Virus record (IMG/VR): IMGVR_UViG_3300021579_000289
Coordinates: 1 to 45,946 of that record
DNA: 45,946 nt
Source: a virus
Direction: 5' to 3' (one strand)
The notes beneath the pieces were generated by a model. That model made no database searches and was not told where the DNA came from. It was given only the letters and a program-made list of their open reading frames with translations. This document shows, in pieces, positions 1 to 7,112 of this stretch (positions within the stretch are counted from its first letter, which is position 1; each line of letters begins with the position of its first letter). A program made the translations under genes and the position numbers.

Positions 1-111
1 TGGGTCCGAGGGATGGTCGGAGCGGGGCGGGAGGCGGATGCGAACTTTTTTCGGAAATCGACCTGGTCCCCCTTGCGCTGCCCGGGCAGCGGGTATAGGT
101 ATAGGGCATGA
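1..111 (+). CDS. C-terminal part of origin-spanning small early protein
   Basis: This is the second half of the gene that begins at 45803. The frame entering at base 1 is open for 36 codons (WVRGMVGAGREADANFF near its start) and stops with TGA at 109-111. That stop overlaps the ATG at 108 as ATGA, the coupling used throughout this operon. Joined to the 48 codons at the right edge it gives an 84-residue basic protein of unknown function. The join assumes the molecule is circular. The exact frame match and the ATGA overlap support this but do not prove it. The last residues are encoded by the palindromic repeat at 72-90, which is odd for a regulatory element. Confidence 0.6.
   Translation, partial: WVRGMVGAGREADANFFRKSTWSPLRCPGSGYRYRA
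72..90. repeat. 19-bp repeat with 14-bp palindrome, copy 1
   Basis: CTTGCGCTGCCCGGGCAGC occurs here and again, identically, at 883-901. The last 14 bases (77-90) are a perfect palindrome, GCTGCCCGGGCAGC. This copy lies just upstream of the gene at 108. TTGCGC at 73-78 and TATAGG at 94-99 could form a weak promoter with a short 15-base spacer. It may be a regulator binding site, possibly for the ribbon-helix-helix protein at 649; that is inference. Confidence 0.5.
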
Positions 112-572
112 ACTACGCGCAAACGGCACTCGCTCTGAACAGCAACGGCTCCGAACTGCTCGCTCTCCTGGCCCCGATGGGGGATGCGGCGGAAGGGTAT
201 AATATCAAGGTCGTGGGACAGGATTGGGAGAACGAGACGACGATCGTTCGTTTCGAAGACGGCTCGGCCTTGGCGTTCTCCGGATCGGATGTGCGGGTGG
301 TCGGGCCGCGAAAGGCGGCGGTCACTCTCACCGCGTACAACATGGGCGGCGACGCCACCGAGTCTGATTTCGACTCGTTCGCCGCTTACGTTGCTGAGCA
401 CATCGACGAGCGCACCGGGCTCGACGTCACGGTCGACCAATTCCGGTTCGAGGGATCGGGCGTGGCGAAGGATCGTATCGAAGCGGCCTCGGACGACGAC
501 CGCGAGACGATCCAAGGGGCGCTGCGAGGTCTATGGGACGACTGGTGCTCCAGCGGCGCGGAGATCGCCTGA
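108..572 (+). CDS. hypothetical early protein, 154 aa, acidic
   Basis: I do not recognise this family. The protein is acidic and appears soluble, without membrane segments or a signal peptide. Residues 1-70 look beta-rich (IKVVGQDWENETTIVRFEDG), and the C-terminal half looks helical with many Asp/Glu residues (DDDRETIQGALRGLWDDW). The ATG overlaps the stop of the preceding origin-spanning gene as ATGA, so translational coupling is likely. It is the seventh gene of the rightward early operon and is followed by a strong hairpin at 603-633. An anti-host or regulatory role is possible from position alone. Confidence 0.7.
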   Translation: MNYAQTALALNSNGSELLALLAPMGDAAEGYNIKVVGQDWENETTIVRFEDGSALAFSGSDVRVVGPRKAAVTLTAYNMGGDATESDFDSFAAYVAEHIDERTGLDVTVDQFRFEGSGVAKDRIEAASDDDRETIQGALRGLWDDWCSSGAEIA

Positions 573-602
573 TCAACACTGTCACCGTACATGCGGGGCC
601 CC

Positions 603-633
603 GCCCCTCCGGTCCAGGCCGGAGGGGCTTTCT
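603..633 (+). terminator. Rho-independent-like terminator hairpin
   Basis: A perfect 10-bp stem, GCCCCTCCGG at 603-612 and CCGGAGGGGC at 619-628, encloses a 6-base loop and is followed by TTTCT. It sits between the genes at 108 and 649. The U tract is short, so termination may be partial, which would attenuate the distal early genes. Confidence 0.6.
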
Positions 634-648
634 GGCTGAAAGGACCGA

Positions 649-867
649 ATGGCCCACAAGAAAACCGCCGCCCACTCCCGCTCCGGAACCGTACAGACCA
701 AGGCCGAACGACGCGCGCGCGGCAAGCGACGGATCGAGATCGAAATGGATGAGGACTTACTACAAGCGCTCGACGCCCTCTGCGCCATCTCCGGGCGCAA
801 CCGGTCCGAGGCGATCCGGGATCTGCTCCTTGCCGCCGCGGGGAGGCCGGGGAAGAAATCTGAGTGA
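649..867 (+). CDS. ribbon-helix-helix (CopG/Arc-type) regulator
   Basis: This is a 72-residue DNA-binding protein. A basic, Arg/Lys-rich N-terminal arm (residues 1-28) precedes a compact RHH motif: beta strand RIEIEMDEDLLQALDAL, then helix and turn ISGRNRSEAIRDLLLAAA. The pattern R-I-E-I-x-M-x-x-x-L-L-x-x-L and the N-R-S-E-A-I-R-x-L signature are typical of CopG-like dimers. AAGGA lies just upstream of the ATG. It follows the terminator-like hairpin at 603-633 and precedes the second copy of the 14-bp palindrome, which makes autoregulation plausible. RHH proteins act as phage or plasmid repressors and antitoxins; no toxin partner is evident. Confidence 0.8.
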   Translation: MAHKKTAAHSRSGTVQTKAERRARGKRRIEIEMDEDLLQALDALCAISGRNRSEAIRDLLLAAAGRPGKKSE

Positions 868-882
868 TGCTGTCGGTCGTGT

Positions 883-901
883 CTTGCGCTGCCCGGGCAG
901 C
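883..901. repeat. 19-bp repeat with 14-bp palindrome, copy 2
   Basis: This is identical to 72-90 and lies 16 bases after the stop of the RHH gene. The palindrome occupies 888-901. Being intergenic and next to a DNA-binding protein gene, it is a reasonable operator candidate. Confidence 0.5.
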
Positions 902-909
902 TCCGACTC

Positions 910-934
910 GCCCCAGAGCCCACGGGCCTGGGGC
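910..934 (+). promoter_or_regulatory. stable hairpin upstream of gene 961
   Basis: GCCCCAG (910-916) pairs with CTGGGGC (928-934), with further GCC/GGC pairing inside. No U tract follows. The Shine-Dalgarno AGGAGG at 945-950 begins 10 bases later, so the hairpin could tune translation or act as a weak terminator. Confidence 0.35.
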
Positions 935-960
935 TCGCGGCGTTAGGAGGACACGAAAAG

Positions 961-1215
961 ATGGCTACGTACATCCACAGTTTTCAGGACCTACGCACGT
1001 GGGTTCTCAACGCGAACCCCGGTAACATCGTCGCCGAGCGCGAGACAGGCGCGAACAGCGGCCCGGCGGATACGGTAGGCGATGTGGCCCGGGCGCTACG
1101 TGACGCGCCGACCGCGAACGGTTACGTTCTGCGCTTTGTCGTCGTAGCCGTCCAGCTCGCGGTGAGCGTCGTCCGCACCGCCGCGGACCATTGCACCGCT
1201 CGCGGTACAGTGTGA
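961..1215 (+). CDS. hypothetical small protein, last rightward gene
   Basis: An 84-residue protein of unknown function. The ATG is preceded by a strong AGGAGG at proper spacing, so this start is convincing. Residues 1-57 look like ordinary soluble coding sequence (HSFQDLRTWVLNANPGNIVAE). The last 28 residues are more hydrophobic and basic. The 3' end overlaps the convergent tail-protein gene for 94 bp (1122-1215), and it is not clear which protein is constrained there. It is the distal gene of the rightward operon and no terminator is visible after it. Confidence 0.6.
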   Translation: MATYIHSFQDLRTWVLNANPGNIVAERETGANSGPADTVGDVARALRDAPTANGYVLRFVVVAVQLAVSVVRTAADHCTARGTV

Positions 1216-3131
1216 GCTACGACGCTCGTCGTAGTCCGTGCGGGGCGCATCGTGAACGTCACGTCAGCCGGAACGACTCCCGTGCTGAGAGCGCTCCGCG
1301 AACTGCCGAGGGACGATGCGCGACCGCTCGCAGACAGCCCCGCTCGTGCGTACGCGGACGCGAGCGCTGCAGCTCTGCCCGTGACACCCGCCGCCGACAC
1401 GGACGCGGAGGCGCGCGCTGCAGAGCAGGACTGCGCCCGTCCGGTGGCGGAGACGGTCGGCGCGGCGCGCACGGCGCCGAAGCTGGCCGCTCTCCCGCGT
1501 GCTGAGGCGCCGGCCGATGCTCGCGCCCCGTCGGCTCCACCGGCTCGAGCTGCAGCGGCAACAGAGCCCGACGCTTTGGGGCTGGCAGCGCCCGACATCC
1601 GGGGGCTCACGGAGATGCTGGCGAGCGCCCGAGCCGACGCAATGCCTCCGCCCCTCCCCGTCGTGCTCCCTGCGCCCGCTACTGCTCCTGCTGCCCTCCC
1701 TGCGGCTGCGCCCGAACCGCGCCCCGCGGCGCTCACCCCGGCTCCGGACCGTGCCGCGGCCGCCCCGGAGGCGCGAGCCGTCGCAGCGACGCCACCGCGC
1801 GCGTACGCTGACGCCGCTCCAGCGGCTCTTCCGGGCGCCCCGGACCCAGCGACCGCACCGGAGGCCCGGGACGCTCCGGCGCCCGATCCCCGGGCGACAG
1901 CGGACACGGAAGCAGCGCACCGAGCTGCTCCCCCTGAGCTCGCTCTGCCGGAGCACGAGACGGCCGCGCCCCCGCGCCCGGAGGCCCCTGCTGCTGCTCT
2001 CCCGGGCGCTCCCACGCTGCCCCCCCCACGGGCCGACGCGACGGATGCCGCGCGAGCTACAGCCGTCAGCCCCGCGCTGGTCCTCGGTGTGCCCGCCGAC
2101 CCCTCGCGCCCTGCGGCTGTGACGGACGCCCCGGCGCGTGCCGAGGCCAATCCGCCCTGTCGGCCCTGCCCAGAGACAGTGGTCCCTGCAGAGACAGATC
2201 CCGCAGCGGCTCCCGCTCCGGCACCCGCTGCATTCCCGGAGAGGGACGGATCGTCAAAAAAACGGTTCGCGAGCCGCCATTGATCGCCTGGCCCGGCAAA
2301 TGACCAAATCCTCTGGCCGCGCACGAGCTCAGGGAATTGAATCCGCTCTCCTCCAGCGTAGCCCCGGCGCCATTTCGGCGGCAGGATGCTCCCGCCGTAC
2401 ACGACGCTCGCGGAAGCGCGCGCGCTGCCCATGCCCGACCCGGCGCCGAAGGGGCCCGCCGGCGGCGCTGGGTCGAGCAGAACGACCCCGAGGGCAACGG
2501 TGGGGCCGGCGGCAGATTGAGTGAACGTCGCAGCAACCGGCGAAGCGGAAGCGAGCGTCTTTGCGACGATCACGGATTGCGCGGACCCGCCGCCGAATGA
2601 CCACGCGTTGCCGACGAGGGACAGCCCGGATCCGGACGTGGGCACCGCTGCGCCGCTCGTGTCGAGTGCGAGCCCGATCAAGATCCCAGCAGCGGCGCTA
2701 GGCGTCATCAAACCGGACGTGATTGCGTCGGTCGCTGTCCCCGGAGCGGACTGATACTGTCCGGCGGAGGCTCCGACCACAGCAGATGTCGCTACTCCCG
2801 AAACCTCGACGAGAGCGAGACCTCGAAAATCCACGGACGAGCCGCCAAACCCGACTGTCGTCGTGACGTTTCCGCCGGCCGAGTTCGGCGCGACGAACGC
2901 GAAAATGCATTGGTGATTTGTGGGGTCGTTTGGGACCGTGGAGATGAGCTGAGATCCGTACGCCCCGCCCGCGTCATCCGAACACGTGAACGATGGGACT
3001 CCGCCGCCCGTCCCGCACGACCCGATCGCAACGAGAGCATTCCCTGGTGTGACCCCATTCCTTGTCACAAGTAGGGACGTAGCCGTGGCGGCTCCCGTCG
3101 AAGCTTCGCTGAATCCGACGACGGTTCCCAC
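1122..3131 (-). CDS. tail protein with 18-residue Ala/Ser/Gly/Arg repeats
   Basis: This 669-residue protein is the last gene of the leftward array, after other tail genes, so a distal tail or fibre component is likely. Residues 1-222 form a beta-rich domain common in phage and exported proteins (PGNALVAIGSCGTGGG, GLALVEVSGVA, VALGVVLLDPA). Residues 250-296 are a short distinct segment with aromatics. Residues 309-612 are about fifteen degenerate copies of an 18-residue unit, roughly xASARAGASVSAxGRAxS, with two or three copies extended to 21-22 residues. The regular Arg spacing suggests a solenoid or extended fibrous fold. The C-terminal 55 residues are Thr/Arg-rich. The opposite strand is also open through the repeat but is judged a shadow. 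Confidence 0.8.
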   Translation of the reverse strand: MGTVVGFSEASTGAATATSLLVTRNGVTPGNALVAIGSCGTGGGVPSFTCSDDAGGAYGSQLISTVPNDPTNHQCIFAFVAPNSAGGNVTTTVGFGGSSVDFRGLALVEVSGVATSAVVGASAGQYQSAPGTATDAITSGLMTPSAAAGILIGLALDTSGAAVPTSGSGLSLVGNAWSFGGGSAQSVIVAKTLASASPVAATFTQSAAGPTVALGVVLLDPAPPAGPFGAGSGMGSARASASVVYGGSILPPKWRRGYAGGERIQFPELVRGQRIWSFAGPGDQWRLANRFFDDPSLSGNAAGAGAGAAAGSVSAGTTVSGQGRQGGLASARAGASVTAAGREGSAGTPRTSAGLTAVARAASVASARGGGSVGAPGRAAAGASGRGGAAVSCSGRASSGGAARCAASVSAVARGSGAGASRASGAVAGSGAPGRAAGAASAYARGGVAATARASGAAAARSGAGVSAAGRGSGAAAGRAAGAVAGAGSTTGRGGGIASARALASISVSPRMSGAASPKASGSVAAAARAGGADGARASAGASARGRAASFGAVRAAPTVSATGRAQSCSAARASASVSAAGVTGRAAALASAYARAGLSASGRASSLGSSRSALSTGVVPADVTFTMRPARTTTSVVAHTVPRAVQWSAAVRTTLTASWTATTTKRRT
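1296..2204 (-). repeat. 54-bp degenerate tandem repeats (18 aa) in tail protein
   Basis: About fifteen units of 54 bp encode the Ala/Ser/Gly/Arg repeat of the tail protein. The units diverge strongly in sequence while keeping the 18-residue register. Conserved points are Arg at positions 5 and 15, a hydrophobic residue at position 10 and Gly near position 14. This indicates an old expansion under structural selection rather than a recent slippage event. Confidence 0.8.
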
Positions 3132-3137
3132 AGCGGG

Positions 3138-3962
3138 TCACTGCTTCCCGATCAGCAGGCCGCCCTGGATATTGCCGCTCGTCGTCGCGCTGCAGAGCAC
3201 CATGATCGAGAGGCACGAGTCATCGAAGATCCGCTGTAGCCCCGTCCCGAATGCGTCGAGAGTGACACCGACGTTCGCTAGCCCAAGCCCGACGCTGCTC
3301 AATCTGCGGAGCAGCGTCACGCCGACATCTCCGGCAGTGCCGGAGGACACAGAGCACGTGAGTGACGTGACTTGCCGAATCCCGGGAGTCGACGCAGTAC
3401 CCGGGACGAACGGCGCCATTTGTCCGACCGTCTCTGCGTTCGCGGGATGGGTGTACGTCCACGTTCTCCCCGTGTTTCCGGCGGCGTCAACACCGGTCAG
3501 CGTCCACGTAGCGCCGGTAGCGCCGGGGGCCGTGTAGATCTCGACCCATGGCTCGACGTCCGCTCCGCTGTTCGGGTCGCGTCCGCTCGGCAGGGCTCCA
3601 GGAGTCGTCACCGCCTGCGCGGTGAGCGTCGTCGTATTGAAGCCGCTGCACGCCCAGAGCCGATCATAGATCTCGACGCTCCCCACGACGCTCGACTTAA
3701 GCCCGATTACTCCGGCGAGGTACGCGAGCGACGGACTGGCCGGGTTCGTGTACGGGACCGCTCCCGCCGTCGCGGCGGTCGGGACGTATCCCGACCCGGC
3801 GGAGAATGCGGGCGGAGAGGCGCCGGCAATGGGCCATCCCGCGACCTTCCACATGCTGTGAAACGTAGCCGCGCCTTCCGTAGTTTGGCTCGGCTTGTAG
3901 ATCCGCATGAACTGCCCATTGTTTAGGGCAGCGACGAGATCGCTTTCGCTGTAGACCGGCAC
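3138..3962 (-). CDS. phage tail structural protein
   Basis: A 274-residue protein of a type often seen among tail genes of tailed phages. It opens with a short helical segment (SDLVAALNNGQFMRIYKPS). A beta-rich body follows with TTEGAATFHSMWKVAGWP, NPASPSLAYLAGV and WVEIYTAPGATGATWTLT, and then a C-terminal region ending SGNIQGGLLIGK. No enzyme motif is visible. It lies between two other tail proteins with only a few bases between genes, so a particle component (fibre, adhesin or decoration) is most likely. The exact role is unknown. Confidence 0.65.
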   Translation of the reverse strand: MPVYSESDLVAALNNGQFMRIYKPSQTTEGAATFHSMWKVAGWPIAGASPPAFSAGSGYVPTAATAGAVPYTNPASPSLAYLAGVIGLKSSVVGSVEIYDRLWACSGFNTTTLTAQAVTTPGALPSGRDPNSGADVEPWVEIYTAPGATGATWTLTGVDAAGNTGRTWTYTHPANAETVGQMAPFVPGTASTPGIRQVTSLTCSVSSGTAGDVGVTLLRRLSSVGLGLANVGVTLDAFGTGLQRIFDDSCLSIMVLCSATTSGNIQGGLLIGKQ

Positions 3963-3965
3963 AGC

Positions 3966-4685
3966 TCACGCCTCCGCGAAGGTCGTGCTCGTGTTCAGTG
4001 ACGGCGTGATCCCGGAGCCGACCGTGAGCGGAGTGACTTTCTGGTACCTGCCTGCTCCGACGGCGGTGATGTCCAGCGTTGCGCCGCCGGAAGTCGCCGA
4101 GATCGTAATGGTGTCTGCATCCGGCGTCGTTTTGACGAAATAGACGATGCCCTCCGTGATCCCAGTTGGCAGGGCTTGATCGGTGGTTGCCCAGAAGACG
4201 ATTTCGTCGAGCGCAGTGAGCCCGTGGCCCGGGAGCTTCATCGTATCCCCGGCGGTGTCCGTCGCCGTGAACGGCTTCATCGCCGTCCCGATCGCTCCGT
4301 ACCGGCGGAACTTCGTCGCGCCGGTCGAAGCGTCGCCGATCGAGAAAAACCGAGCAGTCTGGGGAGACCCTGTGTTCTGCGGGAACCCGATCGCGGAAAT
4401 CGGAACGACCGCCCCACCCGACACGGTGAACCCAGCACCAGAGCGAGCGATCGGCGTGCGGGCATAGCCCGTGTACGTGCACTCATTCGTCGACTGATTC
4501 GCCCCTGTCTGGTCCGGGAGCGCAGTGTGCAGCGCGACGTAGTAGTTGCCTGCGGCTGTCGAGCCGCGTAGACCCGTGGCGTCACCGAGTCCAGCGGCCG
4601 TCGTGTTCGTGAATTCGAGGGCGAGCTCTTCGTTCCGCCACACAGTGGTCTTCATGACCGCAGCGTGAGAGCCGGGCGCACGCAT
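3966..4685 (-). CDS. tail fibre-like protein
   Basis: A 239-residue protein with the pattern of a short phage tail-fibre family: a hydrophilic start, WRNEELALEFTNTTAAGL, then NYYVALHTALPDQTGANQ, TGYARTPIARSGAGF, and AIGFPQNTGSPQTARFFSIGDA. The YVALHTA and GYARxPI signatures are typical. The C-terminal 80 residues resemble a small beta domain. The start is uncertain: 4685 follows the upstream stop closely and has a weak GAGG, while ATG at 4655 would give the more usual N-terminus MKTTVWRNEE but has no ribosome binding site. Confidence 0.7.
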   Translation of the reverse strand: MRAPGSHAAVMKTTVWRNEELALEFTNTTAAGLGDATGLRGSTAAGNYYVALHTALPDQTGANQSTNECTYTGYARTPIARSGAGFTVSGGAVVPISAIGFPQNTGSPQTARFFSIGDASTGATKFRRYGAIGTAMKPFTATDTAGDTMKLPGHGLTALDEIVFWATTDQALPTGITEGIVYFVKTTPDADTITISATSGGATLDITAVGAGRYQKVTPLTVGSGITPSLNTSTTFAEA

Positions 4686-4694
4686 GACCCTCGC

Positions 4695-5021
4695 TCATAT
4701 TGTCTGGAGCAGCGCTTCTCCGGACACTCTCTCGCCAGATGGGTGCACGGTGATCACTCGAATTAGGCGGATCTCACGCCGAGGGCAGTCGCTGCCGTCA
4801 GCAGAGAACGTGTGCGTTGCCTTCGCTGAGCTGGCAGTTTGCTCGGAAAGAGTGGCCGGCCATTGCACCTTCTCCCCGTCGATATTCTCGACCTCGAAGT
4901 GAGCGGACGTCGCCGTCGTGAAGTCGGGAGGGTCAACGTCGGTCGCATCACGGACCAGGACGGCCTGCAGGGTGTACGGCGCCGCGACGCCCTGGAGCAC
5001 TCGTATTTCGGACCTGGCCAT
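4695..5021 (-). CDS. baseplate upper protein-like Ig-fold protein (tentative)
   Basis: A 108-residue protein with the spacing of the N-terminal domain of BppU-type or other phage Ig-like proteins: a binding-type opening (VLQGVAAPYTLQAVL), TTATSAHFEVEN, a middle strand, and IRVITVHPSGERVSGEALLQTI at the end. No catalytic motif is seen. It lies between the endolysin and a tail-fibre gene with about 10-base gaps. The family assignment rests on the pattern alone. Confidence 0.5.
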   Translation of the reverse strand: MARSEIRVLQGVAAPYTLQAVLVRDATDVDPPDFTTATSAHFEVENIDGEKVQWPATLSEQTASSAKATHTFSADGSDCPRREIRLIRVITVHPSGERVSGEALLQTI

Positions 5022-5029
5022 GTCGCAAT

Positions 5030-5740
5030 TTACGCGGACGCGATACCGTCGACCCAGTCTGCGGGCCTCGAGTACACCGTCTCCATTAGGGACAGCGCCA
5101 CGGCGCTGATGTGTTCTCGGTCCTGCCCCGTGATCCCATAGTCGTCCCCGGTGATCACTCGCTTGCAGATCGGCAGGATGCGCTTCGCGATCGATGCGAG
5201 ACCCGCGGTGTACGCTCCGACGTCCGCGGTGTAGTAGCCCGCGGCGCCGAGCTCGAGTGAGAATCCCACCGCGTCACCGACAAACGCACGTTTCCAAGCG
5301 CGCCGGTACCGCTCGCGGCAGGAGAGGAACTCGAAATACCTGGCCGTCCCCTGCGCCGCGGTTTCGAACGCGACGAACTCTGTCCACGGGTGCGGCGGGA
5401 GGAGCACCACACGCTGCCTGGGGCCGCCCTTCCACGGCGACACGACGCAGGGACCGAGCTTCTGCGCCAGCGCGGCGGTGTTCGCGTCGAAAATCTCGTC
5501 ACACTTGAAGCGTGTGAACAGGCCAGTCCAATCCTTGCTGCGTTTCTCGTTGTGAAAATTGAATTGGTGGGCATGCTGCCCGTTGCCTGACTCAAGGCAG
5601 AGCTGCGCTCCGGTTGCCGCGAGGCACTCCGCGCTATCGGTCTCCGCGCCCATGACGATCTGGTAACCGTCATGCGCAGCGAGGAGCAGTTCCTCGACAG
5701 AGAGCGGCGTGATCTTGTCCGGAACGAAAGTAGCGGTCAA
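5030..5740 (-). CDS. endolysin, glucosaminidase-like peptidoglycan hydrolase
   Basis: This 236-residue protein should cleave host peptidoglycan at lysis. CLESGNGQHAHQFNFHNEKR (residues 48-67) matches the catalytic-Glu motif of glucosaminidase/muramidase-type phage lysins, with Glu50 the likely acid. Downstream motifs PPHPWTEFVAFETAAQG, FLSCRERYRRAWK and LGAAGYYTADVGAYTAGLAS are characteristic of the same group. There is no signal peptide, so it should need a holin; candidates are the genes at 5981-6187 and 6171-6722. The start overlaps the preceding gene by 4 bp. Confidence 0.8.
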   Translation of the reverse strand: MTATFVPDKITPLSVEELLLAAHDGYQIVMGAETDSAECLAATGAQLCLESGNGQHAHQFNFHNEKRSKDWTGLFTRFKCDEIFDANTAALAQKLGPCVVSPWKGGPRQRVVLLPPHPWTEFVAFETAAQGTARYFEFLSCRERYRRAWKRAFVGDAVGFSLELGAAGYYTADVGAYTAGLASIAKRILPICKRVITGDDYGITGQDREHISAVALSLMETVYSRPADWVDGIASA

Positions 5741-6054
5741 GGCTGTGGCCTTTTCGTTTGGGGGAGCGTCGGGGGCTCGTCGTCGAATTGCGGCAACGGA
5801 AGCGTCGCCGGGATCGTCGGGGTCGGGGTGTAGGAGCGCGGCGGAGGCACTACCGGAGTGCGCTCGGGATCCGTCTCTTTCACTTCGCGCAGGAGAACAT
5901 TCAGATCCGTGATCACGTCACCGAGCTGCAGCGCTGCGCGATGCACGGAGAGCCCCAGCGTCGCACATGCCGCGACCGCATCACTGACGGCGGCGGTTGC
6001 AAGATTGATCAAGGTCTCGAGCTCTCTTCGCGATTGCGCGCTGTCGCGGATCAT
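5737..6054 (-). CDS. hypothetical protein in lysis cassette, proline-rich C-terminus
   Basis: A 105-residue protein I do not recognise. Residues 1-60 are helical (SRRELETLINLATAAVSDAV), and residues 66-105 are dominated by Pro and Thr (PPPRSYTPTPTIPATLPLP). It overlaps the endolysin start by 4 bp and the upstream membrane-protein gene by 74 bp in another frame. Overlap of that size is typical of lysis cassettes, where spanin genes are nested, but no lipobox or membrane segment is visible here. A lysis accessory role is a guess from position. Confidence 0.55.
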   Translation of the reverse strand: MIRDSAQSRRELETLINLATAAVSDAVAACATLGLSVHRAALQLGDVITDLNVLLREVKETDPERTPVVPPPRSYTPTPTIPATLPLPQFDDEPPTLPQTKRPQP

Positions 6055-6187
6055 CGGTCACCCACCCCACCGAAAGCATGAAGGCCCCTGGGATCCACAG
6101 CGGTGAGGAGGCGGCCAGGAGCAAAACCCCACTCCAGGTCACCGCTGTGGACCCCAACAGGGCGAGTCGTTTACGGAGCGCCAGCAT
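5981..6187 (-). CDS. small membrane protein, possible holin
   Basis: A 68-residue protein with a basic N-terminus (MLALRKRLALLGS), a hydrophobic segment of about 30 residues (residues 8-40, long enough for one or two passes) and a charged C-terminal tail (RQRAIAKRARDLDQSCNRRR). Size, topology and location beside the endolysin fit a holin or antiholin. It overlaps the upstream gene by 17 bp and the downstream gene by 74 bp. A 17-bp near-perfect inverted repeat lies inside it. Confidence 0.5.
   Translation of the reverse strand: MLALRKRLALLGSTAVTWSGVLLLAASSPLWIPGAFMLSVGWVTDDPRQRAIAKRARDLDQSCNRRRQ
6090..6155. repeat. 17-bp inverted repeat inside lysis gene
   Basis: GGGATCCACAGCGGTGA at 6090-6106 and TCACCGCTGTGGACCCC at 6139-6155 are complementary with one mismatch and are separated by 32 bases. 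The repeat lies within the coding sequence of the 68-residue membrane protein. In RNA it would form a strong stem that could regulate the lysis genes. Confidence 0.5.
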
Positions 6188-6722
6188 CGGAGGAAAGCGC
6201 CCTCGCTGCGTCCTGAATTGCCTGAGCGGCGAGCGCCCCTTCTGCGAGTCGAAGCGTGACCTCGACCTGCTCCGGGATCGGGTCGCCCGCCGCGCGAGAC
6301 GCTGTCACGATGCGCGTCGCCAGCTCGAATGCCAGCGCATAGTCGCGCTCATCGATTGCCTGCTTCGCCATAGCTACGGTCGAAGGCTGAATGCCGCGGT
6401 CATCGCACCAGCCCACCACGTGAGCGAGTCCTCGACCGATCGCATCCGCCTGCGAGAGCATCGGCACCCCAGTCTTGAGCGCTGCGCACCCGGATAGGGA
6501 TGCGAGTGCGGCGAGCAGAATGAGGCTCTTCGTTGCTACAGCGGAGGCGTCGATCTTCGCCGCATTCTTCGGCTCGAGCCGGTGAGCAACGTCGGTGAAA
6601 ACGCTACCCACACCGGAAAGCACCGCGATGATCACGCCCGGCGATACACCAAAGCGATCCATTACCGCTCCGCATAGGGAGGCGACGAGCAGCTGCATCA
6701 GCATGGGCCACGATTTGAGCAT
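6171..6722 (-). CDS. holin-like protein with internal lipobox-like segment
   Basis: This 183-residue protein has three hydrophobic segments: about residues 7-20 (LMQLLVASLCGAVM), 27-43 (PGVIIAVLSGVGSVF) and 66-82 (SLILLAALASLSGCAAL). The third is preceded by Lys and ends in L-S-G-C, a textbook lipobox, followed by a soluble helical region of about 100 residues. No ATG, GTG or TTG stands just before the lipobox segment, so it cannot easily be a separate lipoprotein. The protein could be a three-pass holin with a long tail, or a fusion of a holin-like part to an outer-membrane spanin-like part. It lies at the head of the lysis cassette. Confidence 0.5.
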   Translation of the reverse strand: MLKSWPMLMQLLVASLCGAVMDRFGVSPGVIIAVLSGVGSVFTDVAHRLEPKNAAKIDASAVATKSLILLAALASLSGCAALKTGVPMLSQADAIGRGLAHVVGWCDDRGIQPSTVAMAKQAIDERDYALAFELATRIVTASRAAGDPIPEQVEVTLRLAEGALAAQAIQDAARALSSDAGAP

Positions 6723-6758
6723 GCGGATCGGAGTAGCAGCCGCACGTGGAATTGACCG

Positions 6759-7112
6759 TCAGACGAACTTCGGTGGCTCGAGCAGCTCACCGTCGATCGA
6801 TATCCGCAGCGAACCGAACCACCGGTTGTGAGCCACCTCTCGCAGCACCACGAGATGATCTCCGCCTTCGATTGGAGTGAAACTCACCGAGTCGGGCGCG
6901 GTGCCCGTGAACTCGCGGCGCTGGTAGCTCGCGGAGCTCGACCCCTGCACCTCTAACACCAGCGGGAGCATGACTCCCTCGGGCTTACAGCGCGTGTAGC
7001 TCACGGTCACGAGCACGGGAGCGAACGCGCGCGGTGGAGGAGACTGATCGTCGGTCGACAGATCGATCCGCCGCTCGCGGATGTAGTCCGGGGCGAGTTC
7101 GTCGAGGATCAA
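6759..7112 (-). CDS. hypothetical beta-rich protein, 117 aa
   Basis: An unrecognised protein with alternating hydrophobic residues suggestive of a beta sandwich (AFAPVLVTVSYTRC, GVMLPLVLEVQG, GGDHLVVLREV, GSLRISIDGELL). No signal peptide or catalytic motif is seen. The start overlaps the upstream gene by 4 bp, so the pair is probably translated together. Position between tail-fibre and lysis genes favours a small tail or receptor-binding accessory protein. The 36 bases to the next gene hold nothing notable. Confidence 0.6.
   Translation of the reverse strand: MILDELAPDYIRERRIDLSTDDQSPPPRAFAPVLVTVSYTRCKPEGVMLPLVLEVQGSSSASYQRREFTGTAPDSVSFTPIEGGDHLVVLREVAHNRWFGSLRISIDGELLEPPKFV

Noticed and set aside
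1252-2283. A 343-codon open frame on the plus strand, Ala/Pro-rich
   Set aside because: It is the antisense of the 18-residue repeat region. The minus-strand frame continues into a normal beta domain and fits the gene array, while this one has no ribosome site and no ordinary domain.
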